Assembly (NCBI RefSeq): GCF_003573695.1
Contig: NC_039363.1
Coordinates: forward strand, 167,416,747 to 167,480,746
Length of the DNA: 64,000 bases
Direction of reading: 5' to 3'
Origin: Papaver somniferum
Lineage: Eukaryota; Streptophyta; Magnoliopsida; Ranunculales; Papaveraceae
The notes beneath the pieces are model-generated. The model did no database searches, had not been told where the DNA came from, and saw nothing but the letters and a program-made list of their open reading frames with translations. The number at the start of each line of letters is the position of its first letter. The stretch's first letter is position 1. A program made the position numbers and the translations under genes. Shown here in pieces: positions 22,901 through 34,079 of this stretch.

Positions 22901-23332
22901 TTAAGCATTAGGATGAGGAGTTTCCTCATCAAATACCTTTAAAGGAGATTCTTCCTCCTTTTTCTTAGGAGCATTATTGTGTCCCTTTTCTCGGGTTTTG
23001 ATCCCATCCTCTTGGTTGGGAAAATTGCTAGATGCAATATCCTTAGTTACATCTTGTGCCCATGATGGTATGTTCTTTGAACTTGAAACCGTCTGATCTA
23101 GATCTTCCAGTCGGCAGTATGCTAATGTCTCATGTTCAAGACATTTTATACACCCTCTTAAGGTATTCATTCCTTGTTGGAAGTCCTTTTCTAAACATTT
23201 ATTTAGATATACCTCTTGATATGTTATAGTATGAAGTTTCCCAATAAGGACCTTATTCATTATCTGTGAATGCTCCAACGAATGAGTAAGAATTTCACAC
23301 TCTGTAGTCTGATGATGAACTTCCTTGCACAA
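22901..23332 (-). CDS. Unrecognised helical protein of element E, second part
   Basis: A 143-codon frame on the minus strand starting MCKEVHHQTTECEILTHSLE and ending EESPLKVFDEETPHPNA. The first half looks coiled-coil (LEHSQIMNKVLIGKLHTITYQEVYL), the last third is Lys/Glu-rich and disordered. It follows the 200-codon frame at 23342 after nine bases, in a different frame, and probably was one protein with it before a frameshift. Two CxxC/H-like spots (GCIKCLEHE) do not form a standard zinc knuckle. No function is assigned. Confidence 0.45.
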   Translation of the reverse strand: MCKEVHHQTTECEILTHSLEHSQIMNKVLIGKLHTITYQEVYLNKCLEKDFQQGMNTLRGCIKCLEHETLAYCRLEDLDQTVSSSKNIPSWAQDVTKDIASSNFPNQEDGIKTREKGHNNAPKKKEEESPLKVFDEETPHPNA

Positions 23333-23341
23333 GGCCAGTTT

Positions 23342-23944
23342 TTATTCCATATAATCTGCCAGATTATTTTGAAGACTGAGTGTTTCTCGCTTTCCTTTAC
23401 ATATTCTTATATTTAGTTGAACAATAAGTTTTGTGACATCATCTAGACTGTCAATGATATTTCCCTTTTCTGAATATTTTTCAACATGCTTGAAAAATCT
23501 TTCCAACATCTTTCGAAATTCAGGACTTGGGCAGACTAGTGAATCGAATCTTTTTTCAGAATATTTTTCACTAGGAATTGGAGTAGAATCCAAAACATTT
23601 CTCTTGAGTTTCAAACTCATTCTTTTCTGATCAGTAACCTGACTCCCAATCAAGTCAATAGTCAAAGACTTTTTCTTTGATTTACGAAAAGACTTTTGAG
23701 GCCAATTTCCATTGGTTTTCCTTGAGATCTTATTCTTATTTTTTAAATCAGAGAGTTGTTTTTCCATTTCTGCAAATTCTAAAAGTTTTCTGTTGATTAT
23801 GCATGAAGCATCCTCCGTGAGACTGAGGTATAATCGACATTCATCGAATATCCAAATTTCTTTGGATCTAAGAGATTCCACAATTTGGTTGTCAGAAAAC
23901 TTGTAGTAATCAATTCCTGCTAACACGTTAACTGAATCATCCAT
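23342..23944 (-). CDS. Unrecognised gag-position protein of element E
   Basis: A 200-codon frame beginning MDDSVNVLAGIDYYKFSDNQ, 59 bp inside the primer site, where gag normally starts. Composition is charged and helical (LLEFAEMEKQLSDLKNKNK), with a basic block (RKTNGNWPQKSFRKSKKK, residues ~75-92) and a serine/proline segment. It lacks the usual copia gag opening and the CCHC knuckle. The position suggests a gag replacement or captured host gene; alternatives are a gag diverged beyond recognition. Sirevirus gag proteins are known to contain coiled coils, which fits but does not prove it. The ATG is chosen because it is the first in the frame and closest to the primer site. Confidence 0.5.
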   Translation of the reverse strand: MDDSVNVLAGIDYYKFSDNQIVESLRSKEIWIFDECRLYLSLTEDASCIINRKLLEFAEMEKQLSDLKNKNKISRKTNGNWPQKSFRKSKKKSLTIDLIGSQVTDQKRMSLKLKRNVLDSTPIPSEKYSEKRFDSLVCPSPEFRKMLERFFKHVEKYSEKGNIIDSLDDVTKLIVQLNIRICKGKRETLSLQNNLADYME

Positions 23945-24003
23945 TAGATTCTTTTTCTTATAGGTTGGATCGCACCAAACACATATTGTTATATCTTTTC
24001 GTG

Positions 24004-24022
24004 TTTGCCTGCTCTGATACCA
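24004..24022 (-). other. Primer binding site of element E (tRNA-iMet type)
   Basis: The minus strand reads TGGTATCAGAGCAGGCAAA, two bases after the LTR. TGGTATCAGAGC is the standard copia primer site, complementary to the 3' end of initiator tRNA-Met. Confidence 0.9.
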
Positions 24023-24024
24023 AT

Positions 24025-26834
24025 TGAAAAGGAGAGGGTACCCAAATATACCTCAAGCTAAAACTTCTACCTATAAGTCCTTTCTCCGAAAGTGATTGTC
24101 TATGGACTAAGTCGAGACAATACAACTAATCGGTTCACACTTCGTGTGATCGTCTATGGATACGAGATCGAGACAATACAACAACGAAGTATGTTACTTG
24201 ATAAAAAGGTTCGTACTTAACCAAACACAATAGGATTCACTTATCAAGTAAATAGGAATTAATGTTTGTGTAATTTACTTTAATTATAATAAAACAATTA
24301 TAATGCGAAAATATAAAGTAAATGACACAGCAAGATTTTGTTAACGAGGAAACCGCAAATGCAGAAAAACCCCGAGACCTTGTCCAGAATTGAATACTCT
24401 CAGGATTAAACCGCTACACAAAATTACACCTAACTTCGTATAGTTGAGACCAAGCAACTAAACCTATAGTTCACCTAGTTCCGTCTGTATTCCCACGCCT
24501 CCAACCTTAGTCACGTACTTGGAACAATTCCTTTTGGTTCGTATTCCAAACAGTAAATGAACAACAAATTTGTTTGGTATCAACTCTATTCAACCAAGTG
24601 ATATGAGTCGGACAAAGGCTCTTCTGTTTATCTTAACATAAACTCCTTCGTCGGGTTCTTAGATATATCTTATATTCAATTACCGAAGTAATCGTTTAAG
24701 ATTAAACCAACAACACTATTAATTCAAAGAATGTGTTGATGCCGATCTACTCAATTAATCAATCCAGTCTATCACAAGGATAAACTGATTATTAATTGGA
24801 TCCTCTTTTACCGAAACAAGTATTGTGCACACCAAAGATTATGAACCCAAAAATCACAAATCTTCAATATCTTCTTCTTCTTCAAATCTTCTTAGATCTT
24901 CAATAATAACCTGCACACAATCACTTGAATCTCTTGTGATCAATCACGCACAAAACGGAGTATGTTAACAATGGATTATCACAAGATCGTCTTTAGACCT
25001 AACAACAGTCTAAAGATCCCTGTCGAAACTCTGAACTAGTTTGAGTGAATCGTATATCAGAAGAGAAGATTCTCCAGCATAAAAAAAATAGGTGCAATCA
25101 AAGTTCAACCACCGTTAGTCAATCAAATCAATGAAAACAAAAGATAAACCGCAATTATCTAGTTTCCCACCAATGGTACACGCTAGAGCTTCTCAATCCC
25201 AAAGAAGAATTTAAAATTCGCGGTCGTAAGAGATTTCTCCTAATTAGGTTACTCTCCTCTCCGAATAGGCGGTTACACCAGTAACAACACAACAAAGAAG
25301 AAGCTTGTTGTTACGAAGGATTAGTTTTCTAGAAAGAAAACTTCAAGTATTTATAGACAAGGAAGTTTGGACACCAAGCAATTTCCAAAACCGAAAATAT
25401 TCTCAAGATATTCATTAAAGCACAAATTCGGTTTTCATAATTCCTGGAAATACTCTGTCCAAAAATAATGATTAAAATCTCTCGGAAAATCTCTAATTAG
25501 TAAATGCACATTACTAGTTCTTATTTCCCTACAAAATGAAGTTAAATACCTTAATTAAAAGATTCTTAACTTATTTATGTTTCGATCCTGGGATTCTCTT
25601 CCCTTAGCTATTAAGGAATGACTTTGAACAATTAAATAATAAGCATTCATAGCACGTGTTCAAAGTATGTCGACATCCTTACTTTGTAAGTTCTCTTTCA
25701 CACTTACAACTTTGAAACAAATTTTCCACACTTCCAAACAAGTTTAGAATTGGTTCATCTGACTTTCAAGAACTATGTGATTGATCAAATAACATTAAAT
25801 CACAATCATGGGTTTATCGGTTCTACCAAAACAAGTTTCGGTTCTACCTTCCATGTGAGTACTGTGCATAGTCACACTAGCTTTCCAAAATTCGGTTGAC
25901 TAGGTACTAGGATCGGTTCCCCACATATATATGGTATCTAACTTATACGTGTTGCACGTGTCCATAGGATCGGTTCCCCTTTGCCTAAAAACGTGTTGCA
26001 CATGTTCATAGGATCGGTTCCCCTTTCTGTTATAAACCTTGTTGCACCTCATACAAGGATCGGTTTCCCTTTGTGATGTACTGTACCTCTTACTAGGATC
26101 GGTTCCCCTTTCCCATAATTGGTCAGACATAAAATCACAAACCCGATCATACCATCTTAGGTGATTACTTAAGATCGGTTTCACTAATAAAAGTCATACC
26201 AATACATAAGTCAGGCCTTTGTGAATAGTTCTACCAAGAACACAACAAGTCGTGAGCGGTTATACTCAATCACACATATTGGTTGTTCATAAGATATGCA
26301 ATGAATAACAAAACCAATAACGCCTGGCAATTTCCTTTTCGGTTCACAACAAGTTTATGAACTTACTTCATTAGAGCACATGTAAAACATTGTTCCCTAG
26401 GATGAAATCCTCACCTCATACCCATACATAATCACAATAGCATTCAAATGATTATGGTGATGTCTTATCTACAAAGTTTAATGGTTAATCAATAAACCTC
26501 GTATTTTGTATTACTTAATACTATGTCTATTCTAGAGTTCAAATATGCTTCGCAGTTTTGTTTTCAATATGCACGACTTGAGAGATATGTTAGGGAATGA
26601 AACAGTTCAAGTCAAATATCACTAACCTCAAGTGGAAGGATGATTGTTGTCGCTGTAACTCCTTGCTTCTTCACATCTGCAAGACTTCGCAATACTTGTA
26701 ATGTGTCATATCCCAATACTTTCAAGCTAACCTATACGAAGTTGACTCTAGTACATAATCAAGCGACTCTTAACATGAGTTTTGATTCACTAAAATATGA
26801 CAACCAAACTTGACATACCAAAAATGCTCTAACA
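24025..26834 (-). repeat. 5' LTR of element E (2.8 kb)
   Basis: Minus-strand start TGTTAGAGCATTTTTGGTAT at 26834 and end CCCTCTCCTTTTCA at 24025. Between 25905 and 26115 a unit containing AGGATCGGTTCCCCTTT recurs five times at ~40-50 bp spacing, giving an incidental minus-strand frame (25900-26184). Segments near 25170 and 26630 also occur in the LTR relic at 48793-50500. Confidence 0.85.
25905..26115. repeat. AGGATCGGTTCC tandem repeats in LTR E
   Basis: Five copies of AGGATCGGTTxCC followed by a CTTTxxx...GTTGCAC segment, spacing about 40-65 bp. The copies lie in the U3-like half of the LTR, where tandem repeats often carry enhancer-like function; that role is inferred only. Confidence 0.75.
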
Positions 26835-27097
26835 AAAATATTGTTGTGTCATTTACTTTATATTTCCGCATTATAATTGTTTTATTATGATTAAAGTAAA
26901 TTACACAAACGTTAATTCATATTTACTTGATAAGCAATCCTATTGTGTTTGGTTAAGTCTGAATCTTTTATCAAGTAAACATACTTCGTTGTTGTATTGT
27001 CTCGATCTCGTATCCATAGACGATCACACGAAGTGTGAACCGATTAGTTTCATTGAAGTTTAAGCTTGAGGTATATTTGGGTACCCTCGCCTTTCAG
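26835..27097 (+). repeat. Inverted LTR fragment, same family as LTR E
   Basis: The plus strand here (GTCATTTACTTTATATTTCC ... GGTACCCTCGCCTTTCA) is the reverse complement of 24025-24345, i.e. the last ~300 bp of the E LTR family in the opposite direction. It begins exactly where LTR E ends, so the two form a head-to-head arrangement. The fragment is followed directly by copia pol sequence of a different kind. Confidence 0.8.
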
Positions 27098-29007
27098 TTA
27101 TCAACAACTCAGAATTCTTCTATTTCTACAGTACAGACTGCTACTCAACTCACTTCAGATAACTATAACTCTACAGCTCAGCCTGCTACTATGCTTACAC
27201 CAGAAGACTGCAATTCTACTATAGTGCCATCTTAACTTCCTTCAGTGCAGTCAATTTCTGTTCTTGTAACATATACCAGTTCATTACCTAATGTGTTTTC
27301 ATCAAATTTTTCCTCTACTTCTCATATTACTAATGATCACACAATGATTACCAGATGGAAACCAGGTATTTTCAGGCCTAAGGTGTATTCTACGATGTAT
27401 TCTATGTCTGCAACATTACATGAAAAGCAACCTCCATCTCTACCAACTTGTTACAGTCAAGCCATTAAACATCCAAATGGAAAGTTGCTCTGCATGAGGA
27501 GCATCAAGCATTAAAAGATGCAGGTACATTCTCTATTGTTCCTCCTCATCCTTCTCAAAATATAGTAGGTTGTAAGTGGGTGTTTAGGATCAAACATAAA
27601 CCAGATGGAACCATTGATAGATTTAAAGCAAGATTAGTTTCTAAGGGCTATCATCTACAAGAAGGTCTAGACTATACAGAAACATTCAGTACAGTTGCTA
27701 AACATGCAACTATTAGAGTGATTCTCTCTCTAGATGTCAATTTTAACTGGTCAGTTACTCAACTTGATGTCAGTAATGCTTTCCTTCATGGAGATCTTAT
27801 TGAGGATGTTTACATGACTCAACCTCCAGGCTTTATTGATTCTCTTCATCCCAATTATGTGTGTAAACTTCATAAAGCTCTCTATGGACTTAAGCAAGCT
27901 CCAAGAGCTTGGTATGAGAAGCTTTTTAATGTGTTGTTATCTTTTGGATTTACTACTTCTACTACCGATTCATCACTCTTCATTCAAAAATGTAACTCAA
28001 GACTGACCTTAGTTTTGATCTATGTGGATGATATTCTCATCACTGGGAGTTCTCAAGCTTATTGCTTTGAACTTATTCTTCAACTACAACAACAATTTCC
28101 CATCAAGGACTTAGAGGCAGTTCACTATTTTTGGGGGTTGGAAATTTAGAGAAACGATAACCGCATGTTCATGTCTCAAACAAAATATACTTTGGATCCC
28201 TTGGATAAATTTGATATGGGTGGAGCTAAACCTTGTAATTCTCCTATTCTTGCTCATGGCAAACTTGTTGCTTCTTCTGGTTCTTTGCTTCCTGATCCAA
28301 CTCTATACATATCTTTAGTTGGTGCATTGTAGTACTTAACCTAGACTAGACAAGAAATTAGTTTTGCTGTGAATCAGGTTTGCCAACATATGCAGCATCC
28401 TACTTCTGATCACTTTATTGCAGCCAAGAGAGTACTCAGGTACATTAAAGGCACATTGGATTATGGTATGTTGTTCAATGAAGGCATATTTGCATTTCAT
28501 GGGTTCAGTGATGCTGATTGGGCTGGAGATCCTGACACTAGGAGGAATACTGGTGGCTAATGCATTTTCTTTGGCTCAAATCCAGTTTCTTGGTCAAGCA
28601 AAAAGCAAGCCTCACTTGCTAGATCTTCTACTGAAGCTGAATTCAGGAGTCTTGCAAATTCTGCAGCTGGAGTTTTATGGCTTTGCAAACTTCTTCAAGA
28701 ACTGCATATTCTGCTACCAGCTTCACTAACTTTGTTGTGTGACAATCAAAGCAATATTTCATACTCCACTAATCCTGTCTTTCATTCCAGAATGAAACAC
28801 TTGGCCATTGATTACAACTTCGTGCGAGAACTTGTTCAGTCCAAGGAATTACAGGTCTCCTATGTTTCTACAGTTGCTCAGGTTGTGGATATCTTCACAA
28901 AGGGTTTAGATGGTCCACGATTTGCTCTCTTGCGCAGCAAGCTAAAGGTGCTTCCTCTGTCTGCCCACATCAGCTTGAGGGGGGCTAATAACACTGAAAC
29001 AATCTAA
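27098..29007 (+). pseudogene. Element F: copia reverse transcriptase-RNase H, 5'-truncated
   Basis: Plus-strand copia pol from the Ser/Thr-rich linker before RT to the C-terminus. Seen: MITRWKPGIFRPKV, GCKWVFRIKHKPDG, QLDVSNAFLHGDLIEDVYM, YGLKQAPRAWYEKL, LIYVDDILITGS (catalytic YVDD at ~28021), ADWAGDPDTRRNTGG, STEAEF, LLCDNQSNISYSTNPVFHSR, DIFTKGL. A frameshift lies near 27480, and in-frame stops at 28147 (TAG), 28330 (TAG), 28342 (TAG) and 28558 (TAA). The first three fit CAG or TGG changed by one transition. Gag, protease and integrase are missing. A polypurine tract (TTGAGGGGGG) at ~28976 marks the 3' LTR start. Confidence 0.9.
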
Positions 29008-29210
29008 CACTCTGCTTACACCATTCCATCCTGGATACATCCTGTCACTACTTTACACCTTTCATTCCACTATTGGTTCTCTCTGAGAGTTCCCATTGGC
29101 GGTGTAATCGTCCTATAATAAAAAGACTTTGTCTTCTTGCTTTTACTGTTAATCAAACTTTAGTTCTCCGTGTGTGTAGGTGAGGTTCTGTAAATTGTTG
29201 CTTTCTTTCA
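29008..29210 (+). repeat. Probable 3' LTR remnant of element F
   Basis: Sequence after the polypurine tract, with TATAATAAAAAG near 29115 as a possible poly(A) signal and a CTTGCTTTTACTG run. No upstream copy exists for comparison, so the end is unknown. Confidence 0.4.
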
Positions 29211-29423
29211 ATGTTAATGGATTCTGTTTTATCAGTTTCTACTATCAAGTACTTGAGCAAGGAAAGAGGTGAGATTAAAGGGTTCACAACAAGTGTTACA
29301 CTTGAATCTGATGCAAATACCGACGAGATCTCACTTTATCGTAATTACTACGGCGCTTTTACTGTTACTGTTAAGAAGATTGTTCCTCCTAGCGATGAAC
29401 CCAAGGAAATCTCAATTAATTAA
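29211..29423 (+). other. Unrecognised 70-codon frame, possible stray host exon
   Basis: The frame MLMDSVLSVSTIKYLSKERG to EPKEISIN, ending TAA at 29421-29423. A TTCTGTTTTATCAG acceptor-like string precedes TTTCTACTATC, so an exon from ~29237 to the stop is possible. The protein has a strand-rich look (FTTSVTLES, GAFTVTVKKIV). It lies between the copia relic and a LINE relic and has no partner exons in view. It could be a terminal exon of a host gene cut by insertions, or chance. Confidence 0.3.
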
Positions 29424-29429
29424 ACCTTT

Positions 29430-30575
29430 TTTTTGATGCAAATAGGGGATTATTATTAATTAATATTTGAAGAACTACATTGTTCATATCCTCCAATATT
29501 GCACCTGCAATAAAACTTGGAGGATAATCAGACCAAACTTGAGAAACTTCATGGACTCTAGCATGTTTTTCCAACTTATCAGCTAGTGAATTCACTTTCT
29601 ATTGATACATTTGCAGATCCAATTTGGATGTTTTGACAGCATATGTTTTATGTCTAATATGATAGAATGATTCTCCCAGGCAACTGATTGAATTTCTTCA
29701 TTGACTGCTTTAATAACTAGTTGTGCATCCATCTCGAAACAGACAAATTGTACATCCAACTCTTCTGCTATCTTTTTGCATACATTAATCCCCTGCATTC
29801 TGCTGCTTCAACGCTTGAGATACCATTGGCATGCTCGCACCTTGCGTAGATGAAGTTTCCTGCAAAATCACGATGTATTAGTCCCCATCCCGCATAGTTT
29901 ATAGAGTTCACAATCTTAAAAGGTGCATCACAGCAAAATGAATGATAAGTGTTGTTAGGTGGTGTCCGACAAGATTGAATATTCTGCATAAGAGCTGCAG
30001 TATCTTTATGTATTTGTAACATCTGTTTTCCTGTAGATTCATTTAGAATCTGAATGCTTCTGATGACTTCCACCGTGTTTAGTTCGATATTATCAACCAC
30101 ACTCCTGCATCTGGCTTTCCAGATTCCCCATAATGTGTTGTCCATTCTTACCACCCAATCATCTATCAGTTTTGTGAAATCATTCGAAAACCAGCTTTTT
30201 TATCCAGTCTTGAACAGATGTATCTGCAGTAGGCATGCTTCTCTTAGCACTTGGTGTAGTGAACCAAATTGTTCTTGCAAAAGAGCATTCCCACATAATA
30301 TGCCTTGTTGTTTCAACACCTTTCTTACATATTGAACATTGCTCTCCACTATAATTCATCTGTCGAGCCATTCTTTCATTAAAAGGGACGATGTCCAAGA
30401 GATACTTCCATAAGAAATGCTTCACTCTTGGTAAAGTAGGTATTTTCCATAACTGTTTCCAGAAATTAACAGTTGCTGCATCTGATTGAGTACTTCCAGC
30501 TTTGAGTTCCATTAGCTTCGATTTAATTAAACTCACATTGTCAAGGTTCCATCTATATATGTATAGGTCCTTCAT
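29430..30575 (-). pseudogene. LINE-type element, zinc-binding and RNase H 3' relic
   Basis: Minus strand. First the reverse transcriptase zinc-binding region at 30575-30180: FWKQLWKIPTLPRVKHFLWK, ERMARQMNYSGEQCSICKKG, TTRHIMWECSFARTIWF, with C-x2-C...H-x4-C residues in place. Then, after a frameshift near 30175, a linker and an RNase H domain of the plant LINE type (30154-29768 and 29798-29592): NYAGWGLIHRDFAGNF, SSVEAAECRG, QFVCFEMDAQLVIKAVNEE. The frames overlap with shifts, so it is dead. The polymerase domain would lie to the right, beyond the N gap. Such RT-zinc/RNase H fragments are common plant LINE 3' ends. A T-run at 29426-29434 may be the remains of its poly(A) tail. Confidence 0.85.
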
Positions 30576-30624
30576 ATTTCGACTAAGCTAAATGTTTCTT
30601 TCTTTTTTTTTTTTTTTTTGACCC

Positions 30625-30693
30625 NNNNNNNNNNNNNNNNNNNNNNNNNNNNNNNNNNNNNNNNNNNNNNNNNNNNNNNNNNNNNNNNNNNNN
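30625..30693. other. Assembly gap (69 N)
   Basis: A run of 69 N. The left flank is an 18-base T-run ending TTTTGACCC and the right flank restarts TTGACCC, so the two flanks share TTGACCC. The gap may be an assembly artefact over a poly-T tract. Confidence 0.99.
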
Positions 30694-32847
30694 TTGACCC
30701 AGATTGCACTTTAGAAGTGATAGTAGCCATCCGTGGTTCTTTTCTTTTTCTTTTGAGTATTGTTCAGTGGTTTCTTTTGCATCCAGATGATTTTTTTTTT
30801 TTAATTTTTTTTTGACATAAAGTTAATTAATTTTGTTATTGTAACTTGGAATTGCGGTTCTGCTGCATGCTTCTATTTTTTCGATGAATATAATTCCTCT
30901 AGGGAGGAACGTAGAGATATGACAATTAGCATCTTTCACTTTTCATAGAAGCTAAATCTAACAAATTTGCCTGACAGTACGAGTATTTGTCGTCTAGGAA
31001 GAAATAATTGCTCTAGTATTACGACTACCGAGGAACGTAGAGAGATGCGAGAAAAGAAAATCTCTTGGATGTCATCGTATATTGGTTACAGAGGAAATCA
31101 AAAGAAAAGGAAAGTCTAAGCATTCTATTCCCATGAATGTATCAAATCGTTGTCTTTTTCGAGTCTGATTTTGAGCAAATGTGACATTTTGATTTTCGTC
31201 ATCGATTCAATTTCGGGAATTATGTAAATAGGGTCAAAATTCTAAACATATAAGGTATTAGGTCTACTAGCTTATCAACCAATCAAATAAATATGTCAAA
31301 TATATCCATCAAATATGTCTATCAAAAAGTAAAATATCAAATATATACTCTTTTAGAGGAGAGCACACAAAAATGAAATCGTCCCCTTTCTTTTGAAATC
31401 TAAAGTATTTTTATTTTGTTTTCCCATTGCATTTTATTAAAATCCATGGTCTGATTCAGCTTGAAAACCAGAATTCAAGGTTAGGATTGCCCAAGATTTA
31501 TAAACCACAAAATCTTTAGTTTCTGTTTCGTCGGATCAAACACGTGAATATTAAATGATCGGATGACGCAGAGTAAATGTGGCCATATAAAACTCATTAA
31601 AATCGAGCGATGCGGAGTAAATGTGATCATATAAAACTCATCACAAAATAAAAATACTCATTAAAATCGGGTGACGTGGAGTAAATATGGCCATGCAAAA
31701 CTCATCACAAAATAAAATTTAACCCGACCTGATACCATATTAAAGTCCATGAGCCTAGCTTACGTCCGGCTTTCAAGGTTAGAGTTACCCAAAATGCCTA
31801 TTAAACCACATGATCTTTAGTTTCCGTACAATGTGGGACTATTTTCAACACGTCTAAAACACCACTACTGAAGATGGTTCTACGTAACAAGAAACAAATA
31901 TGTCAAATATACACTCTTTAGAGAAGTATGCATAAAAGTATCCTTATTTTATTTTTATATTGCATTGAAATTCATGGCCTAACTCGCCTCGAAAACTAGA
32001 ATGCAAGGTTAGGATTGTCCAGGACTTATAAACCACAAGATCTTTAGTTTCTTATATAGTGTGGGACTATTTTCAACATGCCCTCTCATGTGTAGTCTCT
32101 TTGGGTCAAATACGTGAACATTAAATCGGATAACGCGGAGTAAGTATAGTCATACAAGTTGTGGGTAACGCGAAGTAAGTATAGCAAAGAAGAGAGTCTT
32201 AATCCAATCGTATGATCTATGAGGGTTATAGTCCAACTGTAGGATCTATGAGCCTCACTTTTACAACCTTAGAAAGCAAGGGGTCCGTGAATGACATGAC
32301 AGAGTTATAGTCGGGCTTGAAGAGGCGTTATGACCGAGCAGGGCTTGAGGAGGCGTTATGAATAGAGTCTTAGCACTCATGGTGATGATGCATAGTATTA
32401 AAAATACTCGTGAACTCGGGATGAGGATGCAGAGTTTCGGGTGTCGAGAGACCCTTGGTGATGCTAAGGAGTCTCATATTCGATCCAAGACCCTTGGTGA
32501 CGTTAATGAGTCTTGTGTTTTGTCGTAGACCAAGGATGATACTGAGGAGTCTTTGGTAGGTTGGCTAAAGACCCAGGGTGACGTTAAAGGGTGTTTAGTC
32601 CGCGTAGGAAGTCTGACCAGGGCCGGTTATGAGAGGGGTTAAGCCTATGGGTGACAAAGGTTTTCCCCTTTGGAACAGAACGATGAAGGCTCTTCGCTTT
32701 GGATTGGATCAACGAAGAATCTTTTCCTTGAAATGGTATAAGATTCCTTAGGATCGATGATCTTCTCCGCTAGGGATGACTGGGCCTCTCCAGGTTTGAG
32801 CAAGTTTCTCTTGGAAGTCAACCTCATCTGGAACCTCTTTTTAGATG
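30694..32847. repeat. Non-coding region with decayed repeats
   Basis: No gene seen. Three diverged copies of a block with AAGGTTAGGATTGxCCAxGA and ATCTTTAGTTTC lie near 31475, 31775 and 31995, each followed by GTGGGACTATTTTCAACA in two of them; a GATGCGGAGTAAATGTGGCC motif recurs near 31570, 31610, 31675 and 32140. Around 32445-32600 a ~55-60-bp unit (AGACCCTTGGTGATGCTAAG, GGAGTCT) repeats about four times. These look like remains of an old LTR or satellite. Very AT-rich ORFs here are chance. Confidence 0.55.
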
Positions 32848-32869
32848 AATGATTATTTGGGCACTACTC

Positions 32870-33715
32870 AAAAAGGTTTTACCTATTTATAATCTCCATT
32901 TTCTCTGAATCCTATCCAAACTAACACATTAATTTTTATTTAACTTTTTATAAAGGAGGTAAACAAAACTTACTCAATTATACCGATAATTTTCACTTCG
33001 TCTTCCTCGCCCACCATCTTCCTTCTTCCTCTCTCTCCCAAAATCAGATTCTCTCCATCACAAAAACAAAACAAAACAAAAAAATCTAATCCTAATAATT
33101 TACACTAGTCATTTCTATAATCATGTCAGCACCGAGCCACAGATATATTACCATCACGGTACAGTGAGATATCTAACAATAGTTTTGGACCCAAAAATTA
33201 TAAGAGTTAGCACTATAGTTGATCAGACAATTGCTAACTAACTTTTCTTTTTATTGAATTTTTAAATTTTGTATTTATGAACCAGTACTATACTGATTAC
33301 CAAGAGAACAACTAGTTTTTGATTGTATTCGATTGTTAATTATTTTTAAGTTTCGCAATTTCAATTAGGTTCTGACTGTATCCCGAGATGAACAATTTCT
33401 TATTAATGGATTGTTTTACATTTGTTATCCACACAATCATATTACATAGTCAATAAAATTATATTTTGCAATTTTATCTCAAACCTGATTAAGATGATTA
33501 TGATGGAAATCGAGAATTAATTTCAAATAATCCAAACCTGATATGGGGTTGGTGGTGAGAGTTTACAGTTCAAGTTAATAATAAAAAATAATAGAATGAG
33601 TTATGTTTACCCATCTTTAGGAGGGTTATATAAAATATGATTTATGTGGTTGGGATGGGATGGGATTTAGGGAAAATGGGGATGGGAAATAGGTAAAACC
33701 CTCAAAAATGGAGGG
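32870..33715. mobile_element. Element L: small inverted-repeat insertion inside J
   Basis: The left part reads GGTTTTACCTATTTATAATC, CCATTTTCTCTGAATCCTATCC; the right end, reverse-complemented, reads GGTTTTACCTATTTCCCATC, CCATTTTCCCTAAATCCCATCC, so the ends are imperfect inverted repeats. It is flanked by GCACTACTC (32861-32869) and GAACTACTC (33716-33724), eight of nine alike. No ORF of note. The left end appears slightly shorter than the right. Confidence 0.45.
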
Positions 33716-34079
33716 GAACTACTCTTCATTTTTTGGGTGGATATTTGAAGTAATTTTGAGTCACCCCTTATCTATTTTTTTTAAAATACCAAACTTTTCC
33801 TTGGTAATAAAATTAGTTAGTGTATTGATTAGTGAGTTAATTATTGATTAGTGAGTTAATTATTGATTAGTGAGTTAATTATTGATAATTTGATTTTTTT
33901 CGAAAGAAGAATTATTGAGAGGGAGAAGAAGAAGATGAAGATGACGGTTTTGGAAGAAAAAAAATTAAATCTTTTTCTTTAAGAGCCACAACAAGAGTAT
34001 GATGTTTTGGGTACTCAAGGATACTTCAAATTTAGTTAATGGTGCTTGATTGGCCAAAACATTCCTAAAATTAACAAAT

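Larger units (their letters stand above)
21853..26834 (-). mobile_element. Element E: Sirevirus-like LTR element, left-truncated
   Basis: Minus strand: 5' LTR 24025-26834, a tRNA-Met-type primer site at 24004-24022, then open frames at 23944-23342, 23332-22901 and 22280-22129. No integrase, reverse transcriptase or second LTR in the same orientation is seen; the left end merges into AT-rich DNA beside the solo LTR. From 22281 to 22900 and from 21853 to 22128 I see no gene. It could be a large non-autonomous derivative or an element with its pol deleted. Confidence 0.65.

Noticed and set aside
25900..26184. 94-codon frame with RGTDP repeats
   Set aside because: Comes from the AGGATCGGTTCC tandem repeats of LTR E.
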